This document shows, one piece after another, positions 8,197 to 16,254 of a stretch of 64,000 nt of DNA. Numbering within the stretch: position 1 is the first letter of the stretch; the number at the start of each line of letters is the position of its first letter. The notes below the pieces were generated by a model. The model made no database searches. It worked only from the letters and a program-made list of their open reading frames with translations, and was not told where the DNA came from. A program made the translations under genes and the position numbers. Source of the stretch: Streptomyces sp. SJL17-4 (GTDB lineage: Bacteria > Actinomycetota > Actinomycetes > Streptomycetales > Streptomycetaceae); assembly GCF_036826855.1 (NCBI RefSeq), contig NZ_CP104578.1, positions 2,356,001 to 2,420,000 of the forward strand, read 5' to 3'.

Positions 8197-9423
8197 ATGT
8201 CCCGTACACGCCGCAGTCCCCTGCGTCCCCGCTTCCGCGGCCTACCGGTCGCCGCCGCAGCGCTCACGGCCGCCGCCCTCGGCTGCCTGCCGGCCCTGGC
8301 CCCCGTCGCGACCGCCAACGAGGGCAATCCGACCGTGCTGAGCTGGGGCGCGGGCCGCACCGGCCAGCTCGGCAACGGCACCCTCGCCGACAGCCTCAGC
8401 CCGGCTTCGGTCACCAGCCTCTTTCGCGGCGACGTCGACCAGATGTCGGCCGGCGGCACCTCGTCCGCCGACTCCTTCGCCCTGGCCCGTACCGACAAGA
8501 CGGTGAAGTCCTGGGGTCACAACGCCTCGGGTCAGCTCGGCAACGGCGGCAACACCAACCAGACCGTGCCCACCACCGTCCCCCGCCTCAACAACATCAA
8601 GGACATCGCGGCGGGCGGACGGCACGCCCTCGCCCTCGACACGAGCGGCCAGGTCTACTCCTGGGGCGACAACGCCTACGGCCAGCTCGGCAACAACCGC
8701 ACCGGCGACAGCCGTACGGTCCCCGACCGGGTCCAGGGCATGCCCAAGGTCAAGCAGATCTCGGCCGGCTGCGACTTCAGCCTCGCCCTCCTGGAGAACG
8801 GCAAGGTGTACGCGTGGGGCCGCGGCATCCACGGCCAGCTCGGCACCGGAAACCGTGCCACCAGCTCCGTACCGCGGCAGGTCGTGGGCCTGGAGAACAT
8901 CGTCGAGGTCGACGCGGGCTGCCACCACGCCCTCGCGCTGACCGCCGACGACACGGTCACGTCCTGGGGCTACAACCTCTACGGCCAGCTCGGGAACTCC
9001 TCCACCAAGTCCTCCACCGTCCCCGTCGACGTCGACTGGATCGAGGGCGTCTCGGACATCGAGGCGGGTGCCCACCACAACTACGTGAAGACGAGCGACA
9101 GCCACGTCTGGGGCTGGGGCAACAACCAGTACGGCCAGCTCCTGGAGTCCGACGAGGCCTTCGACTCCAACGTCTCCCGCACCAACCGCACCGCCCCCGT
9201 CGAGATCCCCCGCCTCGAAGGCGTCCAGCACCTCGCGGCCGGCGCCCGGCACGGCGTCGCCGTCACCGCGGACGACGTCTTCACCTGGGGCCACAACGGC
9301 GAGGGCCAGCTCGGCAACGGCACGACCGTCCCGCGCTACGAGTCGGTGAAGATCCTCAACGAGGGCTCGGCGATCAAGAACGTGGCGGTGTCGCTGGGCG
9401 GCAACACGACGTACGCGTACTGA
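8197..9423 (+). CDS. Secreted RCC1-repeat beta-propeller protein (first of three)
   Basis: The 408-residue protein has a signal peptide (twin-Arg-like 'MSRTRRSPLRPRFRG' then a hydrophobic stretch ending 'APVATAN'). Seven RCC1 repeats follow, each with a 'WG-x4-GQLG' core: SWGAGRTGQLG, SWGHNASGQLG, SWGDNAYGQLG, AWGRGIHGQLG, SWGYNLYGQLG, GWGNNQYGQLL and TWGHNGEGQLG. Seven repeats close a seven-bladed propeller. The protein ends in 'TTYAY', an ending shared by all three tandem copies. The ATG at 8197 follows GGAGAG. The sixth repeat has an 8-residue insertion. Bacterial exported RCC1 proteins are poorly characterised; a binding or scaffold role outside the cell is likely. Confidence 0.88.
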   Translation: MSRTRRSPLRPRFRGLPVAAAALTAAALGCLPALAPVATANEGNPTVLSWGAGRTGQLGNGTLADSLSPASVTSLFRGDVDQMSAGGTSSADSFALARTDKTVKSWGHNASGQLGNGGNTNQTVPTTVPRLNNIKDIAAGGRHALALDTSGQVYSWGDNAYGQLGNNRTGDSRTVPDRVQGMPKVKQISAGCDFSLALLENGKVYAWGRGIHGQLGTGNRATSSVPRQVVGLENIVEVDAGCHHALALTADDTVTSWGYNLYGQLGNSSTKSSTVPVDVDWIEGVSDIEAGAHHNYVKTSDSHVWGWGNNQYGQLLESDEAFDSNVSRTNRTAPVEIPRLEGVQHLAAGARHGVAVTADDVFTWGHNGEGQLGNGTTVPRYESVKILNEGSAIKNVAVSLGGNTTYAY

Positions 9424-9439
9424 GCGGGGGCGTGCTCCC

Positions 9440-10609
9440 ATGACGTACGCACGCGTGCGCGCCGCCGCCGCGCTCCTCGTCCTCGCGGCGTTCTCACTGC
9501 CCCCCACCGAAGGTGCCGTCGCCGCCGAACCCGATGAACCGTGGGTGCGGGCCTGGGGCGCGAACCCGGGCGGCCAGCTGGGCAACGGCACGACGGCGGA
9601 CCAGCAGACCCCGTCGGCGGTCCAGGGGCTCGCCCGCGCCTCCGTGCGCGAGCTGTCCGGCGGTGGATCCAACAGCACCAACGCCTTCGCGGTGGCGCTC
9701 CTCACCGACGGTACGGTCCAGGCCTGGGGCGGAAACGTGACGGGCCAGCTCGGCGACGGGACCACCGTGAGCCGGCCGTTCCCCGCCGCCGTGGCCGGAG
9801 TCTCCGGAGCCACCGAGGTCGCCGCCGGCCACCAGGCCGTCTACGTCGTCCGCGGCGGGCGGGTGCTCGCCTGGGGCGACAACACCTACGGCCAGCTCGG
9901 CGACGGCACCGTGGTGTCGGCCACCCGACCCGTCCGGGTCCAGAGCCTGGACAAGGTGAAGGACGTCGCCGCCGGCTGCTTCCACGCCGTCGCCCTCCGG
10001 GAGGACGGCACCGTCTGGACCTGGGGCCGCGCCCACAACGGCCAGCTCGGTCTCGGCGACACCACCGACCGGAACACCCCGCAACGGGTCCCCGGCCTCA
10101 CGGAGGTCGTCGAGATCGCGACCGGCTGCCACCACGTGCTCGCCCGGCTCGCCGACGGCACCGTGCGGGCCTGGGGCTACAACGCCGACGGCCAACTGGG
10201 CAACGACAGCAAGGAGGTCGGGCCCTCGCCGGTCGAGGTGCACCACCTCGACGGGGTGGCCCAGGTCCACGGCTGCGGCTACCACAGCTTCGCCGTGCTC
10301 GACGACGGCTCGGTCCGCGCCTGGGGCTCGAACGCCGCCGGTCAGCTCGGCGACGGCTCCACCGTCTCCCGTACGACCCCGGTCCTCGTACCCGGCCTGG
10401 CCGAGGTCACCGACATGGCCGGCGGCTGGCGGCACACCGTCACCGTCCGTTCCGACGGCTCCGTCCTCGCCTGGGGCGACAACACGTCCGGACAGCTCGG
10501 CGACGGCAGCACCACCGACTCCCCCACCCCGGTCACCGTGCTGCCCGCGGGCAGCGGCACGACCCGCGTCTCGGCCACCACCGTCGGCACGTCGAGCTAC
10601 GCCTACTGA
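9440..10609 (+). CDS. Secreted RCC1-repeat beta-propeller protein (second of three)
   Basis: The 389-residue paralogue begins only 16 bp after the first RCC1 gene, so the three are almost certainly co-transcribed. The signal peptide is 'AAAALLVLAAFSLP' with cleavage near 'GAVAAEP'. Seven 'WG-x4-GQLG' repeats follow, beginning with AWGANPGGQLG and ending with AWGDNTSGQLG. Many repeats carry a 'DDGSVRAWG' or 'DGTVxAWG' strand just before the core. The C-terminus is 'SSYAY'. Compared with its neighbours it is the most regular propeller, with no long insertions. Each blade carries Cys only in repeats 4-6 ('AGCFHAV', 'TGCHHVL', 'HGCGYHSF'), a positional pattern partly shared with the other two copies. 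Confidence 0.88.
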   Translation: MTYARVRAAAALLVLAAFSLPPTEGAVAAEPDEPWVRAWGANPGGQLGNGTTADQQTPSAVQGLARASVRELSGGGSNSTNAFAVALLTDGTVQAWGGNVTGQLGDGTTVSRPFPAAVAGVSGATEVAAGHQAVYVVRGGRVLAWGDNTYGQLGDGTVVSATRPVRVQSLDKVKDVAAGCFHAVALREDGTVWTWGRAHNGQLGLGDTTDRNTPQRVPGLTEVVEIATGCHHVLARLADGTVRAWGYNADGQLGNDSKEVGPSPVEVHHLDGVAQVHGCGYHSFAVLDDGSVRAWGSNAAGQLGDGSTVSRTTPVLVPGLAEVTDMAGGWRHTVTVRSDGSVLAWGDNTSGQLGDGSTTDSPTPVTVLPAGSGTTRVSATTVGTSSYAY

Positions 10610-10626
10610 CCTGAAAGGTCCCCCTC

Positions 10627-11814
10627 ATGCACCACAAGCGCATCACCCTGCTCACCTCCCTGACGGCGATCACCGCCCTCGCCGCCCCCTGCCTCTCCGC
10701 CCACGCCGCCGCCGGCACCGACCCCTGGGTCCGCGGCTGGGGCGAGAACGCCCAGGGCCAGCTCGGCAACGGCTCCACGCTCGCCCAGCAGACCCCCGCC
10801 GCCGTCACCGGCATCACCCGTGACGACGTGCGCAAGCTGTCCGGCGGCGGAGGCGGCGCCGGCACCACCGCCAACCCCTTCGCCGTCGCCCTCCTCAAGG
10901 ACGGCACCGTCAAGAGCTGGGGCTCCAACGCCACCGGCCAGCTCGGCAACGGCACCACCACCGCTCAGAGCTTCCCTGCCACCGTCGCGGGCCTGTCCGG
11001 CGTCAGCGCGCTCTCCGCGGGCCTCAACCACGTGCTCGCCGTCAAGGGCGGCCGGGTCCTCGCCTGGGGCAGCAACGCCTCGAAGCAGCTGGGCACCGGC
11101 CAGGACACCACCAACCCCTACAAGACCCCGATCCCCGTGCAGAGCCTGGACAAGGTGAAGGACGTCGGTGCGGGCTGCGACTTCAGCGTGGCGCTCCGGC
11201 AGGACGGCACGGTCTGGACCTGGGGGAAGGGCGACAACGGCCGGCTCGGCACGGGCAACAACACCACCCGCGAGACCCCGCAGAAGGTCCCCGACGCCGA
11301 GAACGTCGAAGCCATCGCCGTGGGCTGCGACCACGTCCTCGCGCTGACCGCCGACAACACGATCAAGGCCTGGGGGAAGGGCGCCGAGGGCCAGCTCGGC
11401 AACGACTCCACCACCGACAGCAACAAGGCGGTCGACGTCGCCTACCTGGACTCCGTGGCCAGGATCTTCGCCACCTCCGCCTCCAGCTTCGCCGTCCTCG
11501 ACGACGGCAGCCTGGCCGGCTGGGGCAAGAACACCGACCGGCAGCTCGGCGACGGCACCAACGCCAACCGCACCACGCCCGTCACCCTCGACCACCTCAA
11601 GGGCGTGCAGGACATCGCCGGCGGCGCCGACTTCACCGTGGCCGCGCTCGACGACGGCTCGGTGATCGGCTGGGGCGCCAACGCGGCCGCCCAGCTCGGC
11701 GACGGCTCCACGACCGCCCCGACCGGAACCGCGACGGCGACCGCGCTCCCGCCGGGCAGCGGCATCACCAAGGTCGCGACGACGATGACCGGAAAGTCCG
11801 GCTTCGCCTACTGA
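10627..11814 (+). CDS. Secreted RCC1-repeat beta-propeller protein (third of three)
   Basis: The 395-residue product is closest to the second copy: both start the mature protein with 'WVRxWGxN' and share 'VQSLDKVKDVxAGC' in the middle. The signal peptide runs through 'AITALAAPCLSAHAAA'. Seven repeats are present, but the cores are more degenerate: SNASKQLG, KGDNGRLG, KNTDRQLG and ANAAAQLG replace the GQLG consensus. The C-terminus is 'SGFAY'. The gap to the previous gene is 17 bp. A GC-rich hairpin 13 bp after the stop probably ends the transcript. Confidence 0.88.
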   Translation: MHHKRITLLTSLTAITALAAPCLSAHAAAGTDPWVRGWGENAQGQLGNGSTLAQQTPAAVTGITRDDVRKLSGGGGGAGTTANPFAVALLKDGTVKSWGSNATGQLGNGTTTAQSFPATVAGLSGVSALSAGLNHVLAVKGGRVLAWGSNASKQLGTGQDTTNPYKTPIPVQSLDKVKDVGAGCDFSVALRQDGTVWTWGKGDNGRLGTGNNTTRETPQKVPDAENVEAIAVGCDHVLALTADNTIKAWGKGAEGQLGNDSTTDSNKAVDVAYLDSVARIFATSASSFAVLDDGSLAGWGKNTDRQLGDGTNANRTTPVTLDHLKGVQDIAGGADFTVAALDDGSVIGWGANAAAQLGDGSTTAPTGTATATALPPGSGITKVATTMTGKSGFAY

Positions 11815-11826
11815 CGGGGCCGACGC

Positions 11827-11852
11827 GCGCGGGGCCCTCGCCGGCCCCGCGC
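11827..11852 (+). terminator. GC-rich hairpin terminator after the RCC1 genes
   Basis: GCGCGGGGCC (11827-11836) and GGCCCCGCGC (11843-11852) form a perfect 10-bp stem with a 6-nt loop, directly after the third RCC1 stop codon. There is no U tract, as is usual in Streptomyces. Further C/G-rich direct repeats ('ccggccgggtacggagc'-like) follow up to 11950. Confidence 0.7.
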
Positions 11853-11993
11853 CCACCCCGGCGGGGTACGGGGCTCACCCCGGCCGGGTACGGAGCCCCA
11901 CCCGGCCGGGGGAGGCGGCCACCCCCGCGGGGAGAGGCGGCCCACACCCCCGATCCTGGCCATAAGGGACAGTGACCTGGCAGGATCGCGAGC

Positions 11994-12995
11994 ATGTTCG
12001 CCTCCCTCTCCCGTGCCGCCCGTCGCCGCGTCCTGGCGGGCGCGGCCGCGCTGCTCGCGGTGTGCGGGGTGCTGGCGTGGTGGCTGATGCCCTTCGGTTC
12101 CCCCGCTCCCAGCGGCTCGGTCACCTTCAGTACGGGAGTCTCCACCGGCGTCTACCAGCGGTACGGGGACCTCCTCAAGCAGGACCTCGCGCAGGACCTG
12201 CCCGAGGTGTCGATAACGCTGAAGGAGAGCGAGGGCTCCCAGCAGAACGTGCAGCGGGTGGCCAACGGCGAGGCCGACTTCACCGTCGCGACGGCGGACG
12301 CGGTCGCCCAGTACCAGCGGGAGCGCAGGCCCGGCTGGGAGCGGCTGCGCGGCTGTGCCCGGCTCTACGACGACTATGTGCAGATCGTGGTGCGCAAGGG
12401 CTCCGAGCTGCGGAACGTGCGGGACCTGCGCGGCCTCCGGGTCGGCGTGGGTCAGGACAGGTCGGGCGTACGGCTGATCGCCGACCGCGTCCTCGCGGCG
12501 GCCGGCCTCACCCCGGACCGGGACGTCGTGCCGGTCTCGGCGGGCATCGACACCATGCCCGGCCTCCTTGAGCGCGGCGAGCTGGATGCCTTCTTCTGGT
12601 CGGGCGGCCTGCCGACCCAGGCGGTGCAGGTGCTGTCCGAGCGCTTCCCGATCCGGCTGCTGGCGCTGGACGCGGCGCTGATCGACCGGCTCCACGCCGT
12701 CGGCGACTCGACCACCCGGCACTACCGGTCCGCGGTGATCCCGGCCGAGGCGTACGCCAAGGCGCAGGACGGCCGGCCGATAGAGACCCTCGCGGTGGCG
12801 AACCTGCTGGTCACGACCGTGGAGGCCGACGACGACCTGGTCGAGGGCTTCACGCGTACGGTGATCGGGAGCCGGGACCGGATCGGCCGCCAGGTCCATC
12901 CGGCGCAGCTGGTCGACCTACGGACCGCCATCTACACGGAGCCGCTGACCCTCCACGACGGCGCGCGCCGCTACTACCGCTCGGTGAAGCCCTGA
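11994..12995 (+). CDS. TAXI-family TRAP-type solute-binding protein
   Basis: The 333-residue protein has an N-terminal membrane anchor or uncleaved signal (residues about 12-36). The TAXI signature follows: 'STGVSTGVYQRYGDLL', 'VQRVANGEADFTVATADAV' and the second-lobe start 'LRGLRVGVGQDRSGVRLIA'. TAXI proteins normally deliver a carboxylate or similar ligand to a fused TRAP permease. No permease gene lies beside it. Instead it converges on a sensor kinase gene with which it overlaps by 22 bp. A ligand-presenting role for the kinase is a reasonable but unproven alternative to transport. Confidence 0.88.
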   Translation: MFASLSRAARRRVLAGAAALLAVCGVLAWWLMPFGSPAPSGSVTFSTGVSTGVYQRYGDLLKQDLAQDLPEVSITLKESEGSQQNVQRVANGEADFTVATADAVAQYQRERRPGWERLRGCARLYDDYVQIVVRKGSELRNVRDLRGLRVGVGQDRSGVRLIADRVLAAAGLTPDRDVVPVSAGIDTMPGLLERGELDAFFWSGGLPTQAVQVLSERFPIRLLALDAALIDRLHAVGDSTTRHYRSAVIPAEAYAKAQDGRPIETLAVANLLVTTVEADDDLVEGFTRTVIGSRDRIGRQVHPAQLVDLRTAIYTEPLTLHDGARRYYRSVKP

Positions 12996-14410
12996 CCCTG
13001 TGCGTCGCCCCTGGCCACCGGCGGGTTCCGGGGCACGGTGACGGTCACGCGCAGCCCGTGGGGCTCGTTCGGCGCGAAGTCGATGCCGCCCCCGCCCGCC
13101 GTGAGCAGGACCCGGGTGATCGAGAGGCCGAGGCCCGATCCCTTGATGTTCTGGTGCCGGCCGGAGCGCCAGAAGCGGTCGCCGACCCGGCCCAGCTCCT
13201 CGTCCGTCAGGCCGGGCCCGTGGTCGGCGACGACGACGGCGACGCTCTCCCCGCCGGGCAGGGCCTTGGCCGTGACGGTGACCTCCTCCCCGGCCGGGGT
13301 GAACTTCAGCGCGTTGTCGATCACCGCGTCCAGCGCGCTGGAGAGCGCCACCGGGTCCGCCCAGGCCGTGACCGCCCCGCACTCCCCGGTGAGCACGACA
13401 CCCTTGTCGTCGGCGACCGGCCGCCAGGACGAGAGCCGCTCGGCGGTGAGCGCGCCGACGTCGGTGAGCCGCAGCTCGGCCGCCGCGTGCTCGGCGAGCG
13501 CCAGGTCGAGGAGGTCGTCGAGGACCTGTGAGAGGCGCTTTCCCTCGGTGCGTACGGAGGCGATCTCCGCATTGCCCTCGGGGAGCTCCATGGCGAGCAG
13601 CTCGATCCGCAGGAGCAGCGCGGCCAGCGGGTTGCGCAGCTGGTGGGAGGCGTCGGCGACGAACGCCCGCTGCTGTTCGAGCGCCTCCTCGACGTTGTCG
13701 GCCATCTCGTTGAACGAGAGCGCGAGACGCCGGAGTTCGGGCGGCCCGCCGGTCGCGGCGACCCGGGAGTTCATCCGGCCGGTGGCGATGTCGTGGGTGA
13801 CGGAGTCGAGGACGCGGACGGGCCGCAGGACCCAGCCGGTGAGCCGGAAGGCGGCGCCGACGGCGACCAGCATGGCCAGGGACTCGCCCGCGAAGATCAG
13901 CAGCCAGCCGCGCAGGATGCGGAGCCGGAGCTGGCCGGTGGGCGAGTCGGTGACGACGACCGCGACGACGTCGCCGTCGCGGACGACCGGTGAGGCGATG
14001 ATGAGCCGGGCGTGGGCCTGCCAGGGCCACACCTGCGGCGGGTCGTGGCTGCGGCGGCCGAGCAGCGACTCGTTGAAGGCGCGGCGGCCCTCCCCTTCGT
14101 ACGGGACCACCCAGTCCTCGGGGGCGGCGGCCATGGACCGGTTGTCGCGGTAGAAGATGCCGGCCCGGATGCCGTACACGTCGTGGTAGCTGGCGAGTTC
14201 GCCGCCGAGGGTGGTGCGCCGCTCGTCGGTGCCGGGGCTGGTCTCGCTGACGAACTGGGCGAGCGCGGCGAAGCGGGCGGCGTCGTCGAGCCGGTCGACG
14301 ACGACCCGCTGCTGCTCGGACGCGGCGAGGCTGGCGGCGAGCGGGAAGCCGAGGGCGAGCAGGACGCCGGCCATCAGCACGATGAGCAGCGGAAGGAGGC
14401 GGGTGCGCAC
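12974..14410 (-). CDS. Two-component sensor histidine kinase next to the glutamate transporter
   Basis: The 478-residue kinase has a first transmembrane helix (about 6-28), an extracellular sensor region of about 135 residues, a second helix (about 168-190), and HAMP. The HisKA box is 'FVADASHQLRNPLAAL' (His near 256), followed by an HATPase_c domain with N box 'VIDNALKFTPAG', G1 'VADHGPGL' and G2 'GSGLGLSI'. The start is a GTG 18 bp after the regulator stop. It is the partner of the upstream response regulator. Its position beside gluABCD is conserved in Streptomyces, so glutamate or amino-acid sensing is suspected; the adjacent TAXI protein is another possible input. Confidence 0.9.
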   Translation of the reverse strand: MRTRLLPLLIVLMAGVLLALGFPLAASLAASEQQRVVVDRLDDAARFAALAQFVSETSPGTDERRTTLGGELASYHDVYGIRAGIFYRDNRSMAAAPEDWVVPYEGEGRRAFNESLLGRRSHDPPQVWPWQAHARLIIASPVVRDGDVVAVVVTDSPTGQLRLRILRGWLLIFAGESLAMLVAVGAAFRLTGWVLRPVRVLDSVTHDIATGRMNSRVAATGGPPELRRLALSFNEMADNVEEALEQQRAFVADASHQLRNPLAALLLRIELLAMELPEGNAEIASVRTEGKRLSQVLDDLLDLALAEHAAAELRLTDVGALTAERLSSWRPVADDKGVVLTGECGAVTAWADPVALSSALDAVIDNALKFTPAGEEVTVTAKALPGGESVAVVVADHGPGLTDEELGRVGDRFWRSGRHQNIKGSGLGLSITRVLLTAGGGGIDFAPNEPHGLRVTVTVPRNPPVARGDAQGQGFTER

Positions 14411-14428
14411 GAAGGGGCCGTCCGGCGG

Positions 14429-15142
14429 TTACGCGGCGGGGGCGACCAGGCGGTAGCCGACGCCCCGCACGGTCTCGATCAGGGCGGGCATCCGCAGCTT
14501 GGACCGCAGGGAGGCGACGTGCACCTCCAGGGTGCGGCCGGTCCCCTCCCAGCTGGTGCGCCAGACCTCGCTGATGATCTGTTCGCGGCGGAAGACGACT
14601 CCGGGGCGCTGCGCGAGGAGGGCGAGCAGGTCGAACTCCTTGCGGGTGAGGGGCACGCTCTCGCCGTCGACGCTGACCCGGCGGGTGGGCAGCTCGATGG
14701 TGACGGAGCCGAGCCGCAGCTGGGTGCCGTCGGTCACCGCGCCGCCCGCGGCCGTCTCCTCGGCGCCGGCGTTGCGCCGGCTGACCGCGTGGATACGGGC
14801 GAGGAGCTCGCCGGGGTCGTAGGGCTTGACGACGTAGTCGTCGGCGCCGAGGTTGAGCCCGTGGATCCGGGAGCGTACGTCGCCGCGCGCGGTCACCATG
14901 ATCACCGGGGTGGTGGTGAGCTTCCGGATGCGGCCGCAGACCTGGTAGCCGTCCTGGTCGGGCAGGCCGAGGTCGAGCAGGATCACCCCGTACGAGGGGC
15001 GCTCGCCCTGCGCCGTGGGCAGTACGGCCTGGAGCGCCTCCTCGCCGTTGCGGGCGTGGGTCACCGTGAAGCCGTGCTTGGCGAGGATCGCGGAGAGGGC
15101 GGCGGCGACATGATCGTCGTCCTCGACGAGCAGCAGTCGCAT
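14429..15142 (-). CDS. OmpR/PhoB-family response regulator
   Basis: The 237-residue regulator starts at the ATG at 15142, preceded by GGAGG. The receiver domain has the acidic pair 'LLLVEDDDHV', the phospho-Asp in 'VILLDLGLPDQDG', and the Lys in 'ADDYVVKPYD'. The C-terminal winged helix reads 'LTRKEFDLLALLAQRPG' and 'VHVASLRSKLR', ending 'IETVRGVGYRL', typical of OmpR/PhoB DNA-binding domains. A 272-bp region with several inverted repeats separates it from gluA, so it may control that divergent operon. Confidence 0.92.
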   Translation of the reverse strand: MRLLLVEDDDHVAAALSAILAKHGFTVTHARNGEEALQAVLPTAQGERPSYGVILLDLGLPDQDGYQVCGRIRKLTTTPVIMVTARGDVRSRIHGLNLGADDYVVKPYDPGELLARIHAVSRRNAGAEETAAGGAVTDGTQLRLGSVTIELPTRRVSVDGESVPLTRKEFDLLALLAQRPGVVFRREQIISEVWRTSWEGTGRTLEVHVASLRSKLRMPALIETVRGVGYRLVAPAA

Positions 15143-15185
15143 ACGTACCTCCTCCGTGGTCGCGGTCCTGATATCGGGTCTCTGT

Positions 15186-15250
15186 GTACCAGGTGGTACC
15201 AAGGCATGAACGCCGATCATCGGTGTCACAGTCAAGTGTCCCCCTGTGAC
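15186..15250. promoter_or_regulatory. Two inverted repeats upstream of the response regulator
   Basis: GTACCA (15186-15191) and TGGTAC (15194-15199) form a 6-bp-arm palindrome with a 2-nt spacer. GTCACAG (15225-15231) and CTGTGAC (15244-15250) form a 7-bp-arm repeat with a 12-nt spacer. Both lie in the shared region between the response regulator and gluA and could be operators. The binding protein is unknown. Confidence 0.45.
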
Positions 15251-15346
15251 GGCTGCGTTTCCGTTATGCAGCCGGTACGGCCCGGGGTGTCCCGTTCACA
15301 TACTGTGTCCGGTTGCGGCCGGATCGTTATCCTCAATTTCCGCTCA

Positions 15347-15369
15347 GATGTGATGACGGTCATCACATC
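15347..15369. promoter_or_regulatory. Near-perfect 23-bp palindrome in front of gluA
   Basis: GATGTGATGAC (15347-15357), one spacer base, and GTCATCACATC (15359-15369) are exact 11-bp inverted arms. It lies 46 bp before the gluA ATG, in the position expected for an operator at the transcription start. The half site TGATGAC resembles binding sites of dimeric winged-helix (GntR/CRP-like) repressors, but I do not assign a regulator. Confidence 0.6.
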
Positions 15370-15414
15370 GGGTCTCTAGTGTCCTCCCCAACCGAGGAGG
15401 ACGGAGCAAGGCCG

Positions 15415-16200
15415 ATGAGCGGAGAGTCAGTGTCCAAGAGTCCCGAGGGCACCCCGCAGGGCTCGGACGACCTGGTCGTACTGTCCGGCGTGAACAAGCA
15501 CTTCGGCGCACTGCATGTCCTCCAGGACATCGATCTGACGATCAGCCGCGGCGAAGTCGTGGTCGTCATCGGACCCTCCGGGTCCGGCAAGTCGACGCTG
15601 TGCCGCACGATCAACCGGCTGGAGAGCGTCGACTCCGGCACCATCACCATCGACGGCAAGCCGCTGCCGGCGGAGGGCAGGGAGCTCGCCCGCCTGCGTT
15701 CCGACGTCGGCATGGTCTTCCAGTCGTTCAACCTCTTCGCGCACAAGACGGTGCTCGAGAACGTGATGCTGGGCCAGATCAAGGTCCGGAAGACGGAGAA
15801 GAAGGCCGCCGAGGAGAAGGCCCGCGCCCTGCTCGACAGGGTCGGGGTCGGCACCCAGGCGGACAAGTACCCGGCGCAGCTCTCCGGTGGCCAGCAGCAG
15901 CGTGTGGCGATCGCCCGCGCGCTCGCGATGGGCCCGAAGGTCATGCTGTTCGACGAGCCGACCTCCGCGCTCGACCCCGAGATGATCAACGAGGTCCTCG
16001 AGGTCATGCAGCAGCTGGCGCGGGACGGCATGACGATGGTCGTCGTGACCCACGAGATGGGCTTCGCGCGCTCCGCCGCCAACCGGGTCGTCTTCATGGC
16101 GGACGGTCGCATCGTCGAACAGGCGACGCCCGAGGAGTTCTTCAGCAACCCGCGCAGTGACCGGGCCAAGGACTTCCTCTCCAAGATCCTTCACCACTGA
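15415..16200 (+). CDS. gluA: Glutamate ABC importer ATP-binding protein GluA
   Basis: The 261-residue ATPase has Walker A 'GPSGSGKST', the Q-loop '[13 protein letters not shown]', signature '[15 protein letters not shown]', Walker B '[13 protein letters not shown]' and the H-loop 'VVTHEMGFA'. This is the polar-amino-acid (PAAT) import type. With the following binding protein and two permeases it forms the gluABCD glutamate uptake operon known from Corynebacterium and Streptomyces. The ATG at 15415 lies downstream of GAGGAGGACGGAG; a GTG at 15430 is an alternative. Confidence 0.93.
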   Translation: MSGESVSKSPEGTPQGSDDLVVLSGVNKHFGALHVLQDIDLTISRGEVVVVIGPSGSGKSTLCRTINRLESVDSGTITIDGKPLPAEGRELARLRSDVGMVFQSFNLFAHKTVLENVMLGQIKVRKTEKKAAEEKARALLDRVGVGTQADKYPAQLSGGQQQRVAIARALAMGPKVMLFDEPTSALDPEMINEVLEVMQQLARDGMTMVVVTHEMGFARSAANRVVFMADGRIVEQATPEEFFSNPRSDRAKDFLSKILHH

Positions 16201-16254
16201 GCGAGTTCGGGCCTATTCTTCCCAACTCACTTCTAGACCAAGGGATATTCCTCG

